From: Rutstroemia sp. NJR-2017a BVV2
Taxonomy: Eukaryota; Ascomycota; Leotiomycetes; Helotiales; Rutstroemiaceae
Direction: 5' to 3'
NCBI GenBank assembly: GCA_002946415.1
Contig: NJPS01000041.1
Span: forward strand, 558,001 to 622,000
DNA length: 64,000 nt
The notes under the pieces are model-generated. The model ran no database searches. It was not told the DNA's origin and saw only the letters and a program-made list of their open reading frames with translations. Made by a program: the position numbers and the translations under genes. This document shows positions 34,876 through 45,499 of this stretch, one piece after another; the first letter of the stretch is position 1, and every line of letters begins with the position of its first letter.

Positions 34876-35942
34876 ATTGGAAGTGGAAGTGGAAGGTTGG
34901 ATTGGGGGTTGATGATGGGGAGAGGGGTAGGAAAAAGCCTATGTGAGGGCTTTGGATTATATAGAAGAGCGGCTGGCTTTGGTTTGGGGGAGGGGAGGGA
35001 TTGTGACTTGCAGTTGGATCTGGAAGTTGGTGAGCGAATTCTTTGATATTTGCGGCACGGTGCGGTGTGGTGCTATATGGTGGATAGATAGATAGAGATA
35101 TAGCCGATATCTTTTATAGCTTCAATGGGATTGTAATTGCTACTTTGCAGTATTACTCGCCCACTTGCGTCTAATCTGAAATACAAATTTCGATGATTGT
35201 ATCAAGCTCCTATCTCTTCTACATCAGTAGGGAAGATTCGTATACAAGGCTTGAGCACGCTGAGTACAACAATTACGCTTTTCGCCAACTTTGGCTGGCG
35301 AGCGTTGGTGAGGGCTGGTGCTGCCGGCTGGGATGGGGATGGTCTGGTCGGGGAAATTCAATGATGATTTAGACGAGAGGTCGAAGTAGGCTTCGAGGAG
35401 GAGCGTAGGAGAAAGCAGAACTGTGTGTGTGCTAAATTTCAATATCAGGATCTGGAATAACGTATCTGGGAATGAGAAGTAGGTAAGTTTAGTATTAGGT
35501 ATTCATTCATAATCCTTATAGACTTTACCCTCATACTGGTTGTGTCATTAATAGGTATCTCGACCTTTGAGCTAGCGTCTTTTATACTTTGTGCTAAATG
35601 CTCATTTCTCGGTACACGCGTTTGACCCCCTTTTTAGTCGGTTAGCTACTGGCGATGTTGAAACTATGGTATAAATTATTTCCTTCGACGTCTGTTCGCA
35701 TATGCCCCTCGTATGAACTTTTACTCATCCAATTTATGAAATAGAAATACTGGATATCAGAAATTAATTCGTCCAAATTGTACTGCCAAATTGCCCATTT
35801 GACGCGAAGGAGACAATACCGACACCCAACGAATCATTTCAAACATAAAAATGGCACCGTTACCTGCCATCATACCGTTTTCCAAAGCGCCCAACTCCTC
35901 AAACCAGCTAATATATCCACGTTTCTCAACAGTGTTTCGTCC

Positions 35943-36631
35943 ATGACTATACCAAACACGTCCTCTCAGTGTTCTAGCACCAAAACTATCATTTTACCTG
36001 ATACGTCCTCATCATCACCTACCCCTCTCACCTCTCTCCCTCTCACCTCTCTCCCTCTCACCTCTCTCCCTCTCACCTCTCTCCCTCTCACCTCTCTCCC
36101 TCTCACCTCTCTCCCTCTCACCTCTCTCCCTCTCACCTCTCTCCCTCCCACCGCCTCACAACTTCTCTCACTAGAACCCTCAAATTCGGTGTCAACAAGA
36201 CATACACCCACAACCTCCTGTGTCGCCGTCTTAACTCCCATCGTCTTCCTCTATATCGGCATGCTGTGGCTTCTCGCTTGCAACAATGTTAGGCGCTCAC
36301 GATGCGTACCTCCTGGTGCGAGGCCGGGGAAAACTGTTCATGGACGTACGTACCAGTCTTCTGGATGGAAAGAAATGGGGGAGAGAAGAAGGAGGATGAG
36401 GATGGGAAAAAGATGGTGGGGACGGTTGTAGTAGGTGAGGAGAGGGGCTTACTGGATGAGGACACAGGTGGGGATATGCTTGAGACAGGGAGTTTAGGGA
36501 AGAGTATTTGGGAGGGTGTAGATGGGATGGCGGATTTGAGGTTGTGGTTGGAGGGAAATGGGGTAGCGGGTTCAGAAGACCAGATGGATATGGATGTAAA
36601 TGGAAGGAAAAGAGAACAAGAGTTGAGTTGA
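35943..36631 (+). CDS. single-pass membrane protein with Ser/Thr/Pro repeats (two exons, 200 aa)
   Basis: The proposed exons are 35943..36345 and 36432..36631. The intron begins GTACGT, ends TTGTAG and keeps phase 1. The N-terminal part is Ser/Thr/Pro-rich and contains eight identical LTSLP units encoded by a 15-bp minisatellite. One membrane helix follows (VAVLTPIVFLYIGMLWLLA), with a basic stop-transfer sequence NNVRRSR. The tail is acidic, with LLDEDTGGDMLE and DQMDMDVNGRKREQ. There is no cleavable signal peptide. The layout resembles fungal single-span surface or sensor-like proteins, but I recognise no family. If the intron is retained, the tail becomes Arg-rich and ends at 36431. The antisense frame reads the repeat as REVRG and is not supported. 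Confidence 0.45.
36020..36150 (+). repeat. 15-bp minisatellite, eight copies
   Basis: Eight near-perfect copies of the unit CTCACCTCTCTCCCT encode LTSLP in the membrane-protein frame. The length is a multiple of three, so copy-number change would not alter the frame. Confidence 0.9.
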
Positions 36632-37309
36632 GTGAGGTCTTGGCTGCGGATATATTGAGCGTATCGTGGAAAGATTTCCTGGAAGTGGAGTGGAGTCCGG
36701 AAGGGGAAGTGGTGGTAGTTTCGGGTACAGGTTGTATCTGATTGGGTTTTATCGGATTGGTTGGTATTAAGTTGGGTGGTTTGGCAAGAATTGGAGAGAG
36801 ATACGGCCGGATTGCAAACCTCATACATGCGGAAGATTATCGGAGAAGTGACTGATTGAAGTAGAATTTCTGAAGAGCAAATTTCGGAACTATAGAAAAT
36901 GATGAAAGACATGCAGTACTACTCGTTCCAAGAAATTAATTCCAGATCTCTGCTGAGCCATCCCGTGACATGTAGAAATAGCTTCATTCATTAGCCAACT
37001 AAGTAGGAGATGACAGTCCATTATGTTGAAAAAACAAATCACGGTGCAGAAGTTCAGAACAGGCCTAGAAAAGTAACAGAAGCACTGGTGTAAATGAGCG
37101 AATATTGAAGTACTGCCAAGTTAAGATATTCCGTATACGATATTCACGTATCCTCAACCATGCCGGCTCCAACCGCCCGATGCGCCTACTCGAGCGACAT
37201 AGTGGGACATCCGTTGCCATCCACATGATAACCAGTAGTCTTCACGACACAACTAACAAGTCCTCCAAATTAAAAGCCGGGGTGAGTTTCCAACCATCAA
37301 ATAGGGTCA
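36632..37309. other. intergenic, nothing recognised
   Basis: The minus-strand frames overlapping here (36289..36912) read the complement of the membrane-protein gene and lack support. No repeat or RNA gene is seen. Confidence 0.45.
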
Positions 37310-38004
37310 TCATAGCGGCACTCGCACGGGGACATCTTCATGCTCATTGGAAGATATGAGTCTGCCCCATCTAGACCGAAACTTTTCCTTGAGTCTTTGG
37401 TGAAGGTGGCGTTTTTGATTTTCAATCGAGACCCTTTTCATGGCTGAATCCAGGGCCAATTGTAAAGACGTGTCTCCTTTGAACTTGTCCCTGAGAATCT
37501 CAAATGCACGTTCAGCTCCTGTTGGTGATTGGCAATAAGGATTGGCTCCATATTGCAGCATTGACTTGGATATTTCCACCACTTCATCTTCCGATGCGAA
37601 ATAAAACCCAGGCTTAAGTCTCCAGATCGCGATTTGTCCCAGGAAATATCGCCAAACTAGGTTGGGATCAGTGCCTTGCCTCAGTAAACAGTGGACAATA
37701 AATGGATCAAGCACAGGCTTTCTCTTTGCGCCTATATTAATGTACTCGTCGCTCAGAATATATCCGAGAATATAGGAATTTTCGGAGAGTGACTGCCCCG
37801 ATATCAAGTGCCCAAAGTATAGTAATATTCCTTCATCAGCAATGAGATTTATAAATTTGGCTGGGCTTAAAAATCGCTGGAACTGGGACAATTCCTTTTT
37901 TTTTCGATGACACCTTGACTAGTTTTCGTAATTTCCATTTCCTTGGCACGATGTGAAAGTGTAGCACGAAGCTCATTTAATAATTCCGTCGGGGATAAGC
38001 CATT
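37310..38004 (-). pseudogene. degenerate C-terminal part of the NACHT gene
   Basis: Directly after the TAG stop at 38005, in the same frame, the translation continues as NGLSPTELLNELRATLSHRAKEM. This matches the style of the region expected after the NACHT module in such fungal proteins. The frame then slips at a nine-base homopolymer (37896..37904) and continues as FLSPAKFINLIADEGILLYFG, running open to 37310. So the C-terminal about 230 codons are separated from the gene by one in-frame stop and one frameshift. No intron fits. A single-base length error at the homopolymer is possible, but it would not remove the TAG. Confidence 0.65.
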
Positions 38005-40265
38005 CTATATTTCAATCTCGCGAGCATAGTATGCCATATCTTTCACCAATCCTCGGATGTCTCTGAAGGCCCATGCCCATCCGGAGAAAGCCACCAATGG
38101 CAGAGATTTGATTTGTACGAGGTACAAATTACATAGAGTAATTTTTGGATCGAATTTCAAATGTACTCGCGATTGTAGCAATTTTTGCATATCTGTTGAA
38201 TTGAGAAAATCTCGCGCGGAGCGATGTAAAAAGCCAACCCTGTTGTCGAAGTAAGACTGTTGCAATGACTTTGATACTGAATAAAACTCTAGAATGTCTG
38301 TGCATCGGGCATTAAGATAAACATTGGCCGCATGTACCATGAAGAGGATGGACTCATCTGAAGGTCTAGTTCGTATTTGCATATCGATAGAATAGTTCGG
38401 CGATCTTGTAACCTGCCCTAGAGAAGTAAAAAGTAGACTCGGTAAGTCTTCTTTCGCTGCCAACGCTATCAACAGAATTTGTGCTGCTTCGACCCGATAG
38501 ATATCTTCGACTGAGTTGAACATATGCAGAAAATACTCTTCAAGATCGACAGGCAGAGAATTCAAGCGTATAAGTAAAGTCTCGGTGTCGTTCTCGTCTG
38601 TGAGTCCACGCAACAGGGAACGAATAACAAGGAACACCCAAAGAAAAACGGCATTAGATCTATCCACAATTTCCGTTGTGAGCCGAGAATAATGGACATG
38701 CTTTTGCTTAAGACCCAAAGTTCGTGTGCCTTTTTCCAATTCGCCTTCTACGTATCGTGTGATATCTGGCTTGGTGTATTCTTGTAGCATCAATTTTGGA
38801 ATACTACAGTCATGAAAAGCTTTGTTAAATATATTCCAAGGTCGACTGGAAACGCACAGCTTGATATGACAACTTCGAGATAGAGCTTTCAGGGTATTTA
38901 TTAGATCAATGTGTTCGCCGTCTCTAATGTCGTACTCATCAAGACCATCAATCAGGAAGCAAAATCGAGCTGAGCAATCCGGCAGGTTAGATATCCGCTC
39001 GAATGTTTCCGAGAGTTCTTGTAAAGTCCAGGGGTCGAGATTGCTAAGATCGTGCTCGGTCTTTTCAATGTTCGTCCATCGGCGAGGACAAACTTCTGCT
39101 GTAAGTTCTGGGTATTTTCTCAGTATTTGATATAATAAAGACTGCAAAAGTCCGATCTGTGAGTTCTGCATTTTGTTTCCGCCACTCCAGAAGAAGTAGC
39201 TAGCGACCACGATGTTTGATTCCCCAGCCCAGATTTGTAGATTTTTCCGCGTTCGTGAATCGTGAGCTATATACTTCATCAACGTTGATTTTCCGCTTCC
39301 AGCCTTTCCAGCCACCCAGTATATACCATTTCCTTGCTGCAACCAATGTAGAAATTTGATTTCTTGCCCAATATCAGTGTTGTTGTCATAGTACATCCAT
39401 TCAAACGTAGAATTATATGCTTGTTTGATAATAGCCTCCCGAGATTTGAACGATTTGAAATGCAAACTCTTCAAGACTTCGTTGGAAGTTGCGATAATTT
39501 GCCCCTCGCACACTAGTTCGCCACACTTGTGTATGATCTGTTGGACGATAGTCATACCTGCCGTTGTAGCTGTTGCCAGTTTCTGGGATCTCTGGGATTT
39601 CTTGAAGGCGCTGAGAAGGTCGCGTCGTAGATGTTCGATCTTGATGTCGACATCTGAGTCCGAAGCCATGTTTCGATCGATCGTGTCGGCATCTGTATTC
39701 CTCCGTTTCATGTCCCTTGCCATTCTCTCAATATTCTCCAGGTGATTTAGGGTATTTGAATGTTGCTGTAACGAAGATTCGACATTTTTACTGACTCGAT
39801 TATTAAATCATGCAGATCAATCGTAAGAAATCAACGGAGTGCTTGCCTTAATATCATAATCATATAAGTATTGATCTGACCTTGTAGCCTCCTCAGTCTT
39901 TTCCCCATCTCTTCAATTTTCTCTTTCTTCCTAGCAGTACGAAGCGCGACTCGAAAACTTTCCAAGCTGTTTTGCTTTTGCGGGTGCAGTGTCTTCAACA
40001 CCGTGAGTAATTCATCAGCTAAACTTTGACATGTGCAAGCCAACTCCTGGATTTCTTTATCGTCCGCATGAGCATATTTTAGTCGAGATTTTGTCAGGTC
40101 TGCCGCCATGTCATTCAAACTTTCCGTAATGAGTTGAATCTCATCATTTTGCGCGAGACTACCATTTTCGTAGAGCTCGCGACCCTGTGACACCAATTTG
40201 GAACCGAAATCCACAAACTGGACGATAGCACTTGCAAGACCGATCGCGCTCAACGGATCGAGCAT
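38005..40265 (-). CDS. NACHT-domain STAND NTPase, NLR-like, truncated (two exons, 734 aa)
   Basis: A signal-transducing ATPase of the fungal NLR-like type. These proteins act in self/non-self recognition and programmed cell death, though most have no known trigger. Exon 1 (40265..39847) starts MLDPLSAIGLASAIVQFVDFG, the hallmark of the fungal helical N-terminal domain of NACHT proteins. Exon 2 (39790..38005) contains Walker A GKAGSGKST (near residue 305) and Walker B FCFLIDGLDEYD (near 430). It also has CVSSRPWNIF (sensor-like) and a winged-helix-type region with FLHRSARDFL. The intron 39791..39846 uses a GC donor (GCAAGC) and an AG acceptor; with it the frame is continuous in phase 2. The frame ends at a TAG, although homologous sequence continues downstream, so the sensor end is lost. 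It could still produce a NACHT protein without repeats. Confidence 0.8.
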
Positions 40266-42024
40266 GTTTAATGAGGATTGACGCAATGTGATTATCGGAA
40301 ACGAGTGCTACGTGAAGGAAATGGAGTGATATTGTTTTTCCTTGAGTTGAGGGCGGAGCACTTTACACGGCCCATGGCCACAGCCTCAGCCTTGCTGTGC
40401 ATTGTGGTAAACCGATGGTGCGCTACAGTGAAAGTGCAATGCAACGCGCCACTGTCAGAATTTGTAGCTATCTCCAAGAATGATACGCTGTGATAAGCTG
40501 TAAGCCCGAGGCCGACACTAGCCACACCCGACAGCTGTCAGGTAACGAATCCCGAACCAGCCACAATGCTTGCATATACGCCTGCCTGTCAATCAGCATG
40601 CTCACCAGTAATGTAATTCGCGACTATTGCTACAGCTCGGGAAATTCGTCCCTCACAAGTAACAGCACCTATTCGCACCAGGTCCTGACTCCTGACCAAC
40701 TGGCACTGTGTCTCCGATATGATAATCCTCCTTTCACTTGCTCAATCTTCGCCTGCTGTCGCTTTCTGGGGAGTCGTGGGCGTCTGCTTGCACGACAAAC
40801 AGAATTCATGCAGATAATACGACTGTTGACTTAAGTCTGACACAGCTTTGTATAGGGAGATAGGTCCGGAGAGCGACATACTTTAGACCCCGCACCCTTA
40901 GTTTGCGATCTATTGTACCTGGGACAAATAGGAGATATGTGATAGAATTTTAAGGTCCGGGTAGAGTAACACCTAAGCATATATATTCGTGGTAGACTGG
41001 TAGTGCAGGTCTATGTAATCGAACCATAAAGTATATAATATGATCTATAAGACAAAGATGCCTCCGCCTCCAAAGTCCGCAGTCTGCAAACATGTCGAGT
41101 TCAGTGTTGCAACAAGCGGCTGTAGTGTTCCAACTGACAGATCTGATGAGTTGAAAAGCCAATATAGAGGCATCAATCCAGTCCCAATATCATTACTCCT
41201 TTCCTTGACCCAAGAGGCTTTGCAAGAGAGGAATTCCACTGTTTCTGTGACAAACAGTGACAGTTTAGCTTGACTGCTCTCTACTATGCCTGCAGTACCG
41301 CTCTCATTTGGGATCAGCAGATCCCTAAGATCTATAAATTGCAACATCGCCACTTTTGGCTAAAATAGAAGTGGCGATCAAGTTGCGAGTCAGACCGTCA
41401 CTTTCATTAGAACTCCTTTCTTTCATCTGCAGAAAGCGGTCCTGAATTATGACTTACAGCATGATATCTCAATCAATTCTCTTGCCCCCTCATACAACCA
41501 CAGCTTCTTGTGGCACTATTGTGGCACCACCAAATATCATCTTCTTAGTTTTGCGGATAGTCTTGGTTAAGGATGAGAAATGAGACTCTGAGAAGTGTAG
41601 CCGAACATGCCCGACAAAAGAGAAGTTAGTTTGTGGATCAGACAAGTTGGATGATCCAGACGAGCTGAGTGATCCAGACAAGTCGAATGATCCATAGGGC
41701 ATTATTCTACACTGGGGAAAAGTGTGTTTGATTGCGAAGTCGAGAACTGATCTGTTTCATTGTCCTCTGTCCAAACTCAACTTTTCGTTTAGTATGCATG
41801 GAGTTTCTCAACTTCTACCATATAAGATAATGAGTGTATAATTGCTTAAACCACTCGTTTAAGCAAGTACACACGGCTACACCGTTCAAGAAAAGCACCT
41901 GGCCATGAGCAATAGATTACTATAATCTCCAATTCTAAAGTTTTGATTCTCAAAAAAACACAATACCGATCTGCGCTAGCTCGGATTTGGTGCGATATAT
42001 ACATCTCCGCGTTAAAATACCAAA
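40266..42024. other. intergenic between NACHT and SDR genes
   Basis: About 1.8 kb with short frames only. A few tandem GATCCAGAC-type units occur near 41640-41695. I see no gene, tRNA or mobile element ends. Confidence 0.45.
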
Positions 42025-43008
42025 TCATGCACCCAAGGCAAAAATACGGGCCAAAATTTCATCATCGCTTGGGTTTCCATCTCCTTTGATGGTTTCATAC
42101 GCAGGGTAGAGTATTGACTTCTCAATCTCCTTGTACTTTCCATCAGAAACATAAATTGCTTCCCCATGTCTGGAAGAATCAGCCATAAGATAGGCAGTTG
42201 CACGCGCAACAACTTCTGGTGATTGTGACTGGTGCGATACCGCCTTCATGATGCCAGCTACGTCTGGCAGGACTTGTGTTGAAGTCCAGGATGGCATAAG
42301 AGTGTTAAGCCGGATAGGTAGGCCGGCTGCCTCGATAACTCGTGCATATCCTCGACCAAAGCCTAAAACACCGTGCTTGGCGGTGGCTAGATTGTTTAGC
42401 TAGGTAAAGAATATAATATTTTGTCTCATGCGGCAAACTTACAGTAATCAGGAGCACGCAGGGGCTGCAAACCAGTGCTGGATCCCATAAGCACAATGCT
42501 TCCTCCCTCGGGTTGTTGCTTCAGGTAATGAGCAGCGAGACAAGCCGTGTTCATGACACTCTTCAGGTTGACTTCTACAGTTTCATGGTTTGGCTCCTTT
42601 ACCTCTCCACTCTCATCGGTCTCGAGCACCAGGTAATTGGCCCGGGGACCAATACCAGCGTTGGCGAACACAGAGTCGATACGACCATGCTCTTCCTTGG
42701 CTTTCTTGAACAACGCAGTAAGATCGGCCCAGCTGGTTACATTGGTTTTCACAAATGAGAAGTTTGGTTTATTCGATGACGGAGGGGATTGAATATCGCC
42801 GCTGACGACCAAAGCTCCCAATGAGAGAAGCAGGTCAACAACCGCGAGACCAATTCCCGACGAACCACCTGCAATGACACCTCAGGTCAGCCATCCCAAT
42901 GCTCCACCGATGCATCGGGAAAAGAGAAATAAGCATCTTACCTGTAAGCACTACCACCTTTCCCTTAAGGCTTGTCAAATCGTCATCTTTAATCGTGAAT
43001 TCGGTCAT
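42025..43008 (-). CDS. NAD(P)-dependent short-chain dehydrogenase (three exons, 284 aa)
   Basis: An oxidoreductase of the classical SDR family. The exons are 43008..42942, 42868..42443 and 42386..42025, with GT-AG introns and correct phases. The cofactor motif TGGSSGIG is created across the first intron. The NAG motif occurs in SVFANAGIGPR, and the catalytic Ser lies in IVLMGSSTGL. The YxxxK pair (Y-S-T-A-K) is formed across the second intron, so both active-site elements depend on splicing. The aspartate in VVSGDIQSP, after the second strand, suggests NAD(H) preference (inference). The length is typical. It resembles fungal SDRs of 15-hydroxyprostaglandin-dehydrogenase type. The substrate is unknown, and the neighbours give no pathway. 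Confidence 0.9.
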
Positions 43009-44248
43009 GATGTTATCGGGAACTTCGGATGTTGTTATGCGGGCCGTGTACAAAGTAGGAATGTGAAAGAAGCGTTGAAAACGATGATTTTGGAATAACG
43101 TTCTTGCTTGGGGCAAAGAAGCAATTTGAAGAATTTACAAAAGTAGAAAGTGGAGCATTAGGGGGCCTCTTAAAACCGGAGTTGCCTCCGTTTGACACTT
43201 AATGTGGAGCTGCAGGCTAAGGTTATACTTGGTTGCTCCGAATCCTTGACTAGGACATACCCCACTTGGGAGGCGGAAATTTCGTTGCAGGAAAGGAGAA
43301 TATCCAGTCGGCCAGTCGTGGACCAAATGGCGGCGCCCTTTATGTCTGAACTAGGATTCACATTTTAGCTATAGCTTGTTCTTGTGGGATATACCGTCGT
43401 CAACTATTGGCATGGCATTATAATTATTGGTTGTTTGTATACTCGGTTGTCTCTCGCATTTCCCTGCTATTATTCGGCAGAAGCCCGATTTATGTGGAGT
43501 TCGAAGGACTACTCATGTCAACACTTAATCTCGCCGAGGTCTGTTATGTAATTCCCACGAAAGTTTACTAGGGATGCGTTGATTCATGTACCAGTGTGTA
43601 GCTATATGCAGTTATAAGGAAATACTATAATGATTGACTGCGGCGAATAGCACAATGAAACCATATAATTTTACTACTATACCTATCCATAGACGAAGGT
43701 TAAATTCTGCGGTGGCGGGACGCACAAAAATTTAACCTTTGTTCATGGGGGACATAGTACTCTTCTGGGTCGTGAAATACTGCACCTTGTCTTTATACGA
43801 CTGACTAAGGATTAGTCTAACGGAAGCGTCGTAATGTTTCCGCATGCTGTAGTGACACTCCCGCTGACTAGTCCTGAAATGCACGTTCTGATAGCTGAGA
43901 CGGCCGTGTGGATCTAGGGAGTTCACACGTGATTGATATGCGTGTTTTACATCTGCAATTGGTTCGCCCCGCTGGCAAAAGAAATTTTTGGGTGTCTACT
44001 GTCTGTGCTTCCATTGTACTGCCTCGAACTAATTTCAGGGTGCACAAAGTACTCCATCCGAAGTACGACTGTTGAGATGGAGAGAATTTCGGAGCCTAAT
44101 ATATTACTCGAGGCCGAGCCCACCCAAGTAGGTGAAAAACTCATATCATTCGATTCTTGTCTTATCCACATTCTTTTTTATCTAAGTACCTTTGTTTTCA
44201 CACAGTTGAAGTCAACGACGGTCTGCGAGACCGTAAACTGTCGTACTT
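43009..44248. other. divergent promoter stretch between SDR and membrane protein
   Basis: About 1.2 kb with unsupported short frames. Both flanking genes are transcribed away from it. One plus-strand frame (43933..44376) overlaps the first exon of the membrane-protein gene in another frame and is a shadow. Confidence 0.5.
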
Positions 44249-45499
44249 ATGACGCCGCCAAAGGGGGACGGCGTGTCCCTGTTTTATACTTCAATCTTAT
44301 TGTTGGTCTTGTGTTGGATGATATACATTGCGCGTGCAGCAGTGCGATTCTGGAAGAAAACTTATGGAGCGGATGACATTGTGATGTTAGCTGGCCTGGT
44401 ACGTACACCTGCAGATTCTGCACATCACCCAACTATTTCTTCGGCATGAAACCTACATAGAATTTAGCGTACTAACGGCGTCGCAGCTGCTGTTCACCGT
44501 CACAAGCGGTCTATGCATTGTTTGCTCATGGCACGGAAGCGGGCAACTCGCTGCCGCTCTGTCCGCCAATGACCGAATGATAGGAATCAAGGTACGTATC
44601 ATCCTTAGCTTGACATTCCTCGTATACGATGACTAATTACATTCTTAAGCTCTTTTTCATTGCCGAATTTTTCTATGCTTCCAGTGCAGTTACCATTAAA
44701 TGCAGCATTGCTATCACTCTCCTTCGCATTGCTGACTCACGCCGACATTATGTCTGGACTATCTGGGGAATCATGGCGACTACTGGCATCTCCGCTATTA
44801 TCTTCATGATTGTCGTCGCCAACATTTGCCATCCAATCACTACATTATGGGGTGAGACTACCACAGGGTCATGCAATGCCAAACTAAACAGCGACGTCAG
44901 TCTCTTCTTCTCAGCTGTGGAGATCTTCACCGACTGGTCACTGGCAATATTACCTGCCATACTGTTATGGAATATCCAAATGAAAGCCAGAATGAAGGTC
45001 TCAGTGGCTTGTATTCTGGGATTGGCTGCATTGTAAGTTGCTTTAAACGAAAGAATCACGACCAGATGACTAACTGACGCTTTCCAGTGCAAGCTGCGCT
45101 ACAATCGTTCGCCTTCGTTATCTCAGTCTCTACAGTGACCCAGCAGAATTCATGTTTGCTACGGGTAAAATTGGTCTTTGGTCTATCATCGAAACAGGCA
45201 TGGGTATCTTCGCAGGCTCACTCGGCACCTTACGTCCTCTCCTAGCCCTGCCCTTCTTCAACTGGAGCACCTACGGCAACTCGAATAATGTATCGACGGC
45301 CAACAAATTAAGCATGCCAAAGCGATCGAACATTAAGATGGATACTTTTCAGCAGCTAGGGGACTCTTCAGACAAGGATACGGACGCCGAAAGCCAAAAA
45401 CATATTTTGAAGGAGACGCAGGTCACAGTAACCACGAATGATCAGGGGTCGACACCGGGGGAGTGGCAACAGAGCCAGGTGCTCGGGTGGAAGAATTAG
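44249..45499 (+). CDS. rhodopsin-like (PTH11-type) integral membrane protein (four exons, 349 aa)
   Basis: A seven-helix membrane protein of the large fungal family with the rhodopsin-like domain, without a CFEM module. The exons are 44249..44398, 44487..44591, 44650..45032 and 45088..45499, all GT-AG with closing phases. Family features visible are FWKKTYGADDIVMLAGL after the first helix and HGSGQLAAAL. IKLFFIAEFFYASSAVTIKCSIAITLLRI follows in helix 3. Then come NICHPITTLWGETTTGSCNAK, a conserved extracellular loop with two cysteines, and EIFTDWSLAILPAILLWN. IVRLRYLSLYSD precedes helix 7. The C-terminal tail is hydrophilic and Ser/Thr/Asp-rich. Family members include the appressorium factor Pth11 and many of unknown role; the ligand is unknown. 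Confidence 0.9.

Larger units (their letters stand above)
33982..35942. other. G-rich low-complexity intergenic stretch
   Basis: About 2 kb without a supported gene. It is strongly G-rich on the plus strand between about 34300 and 35000, with GAGT-, GGTGA- and poly-G repeats. An open frame at 35224..35442 is unsupported. The right part should hold the promoter of the repeat-bearing membrane protein. Confidence 0.55.

Noticed and set aside
36020..36150. CRISPR-like array
   Set aside because: The 15-bp units are directly adjacent without spacers and encode a peptide repeat in a eukaryotic genome.
35966..36241. Minus-strand frame with REVRG repeats
   Set aside because: It is the complement of the LTSLP minisatellite and has no start context, domain or splice support.
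36289..36912. Two long minus-strand frames rich in Ser/Pro
   Set aside because: They are antisense to the acidic tail of the membrane-protein gene. Their composition follows purine bias on the other strand.
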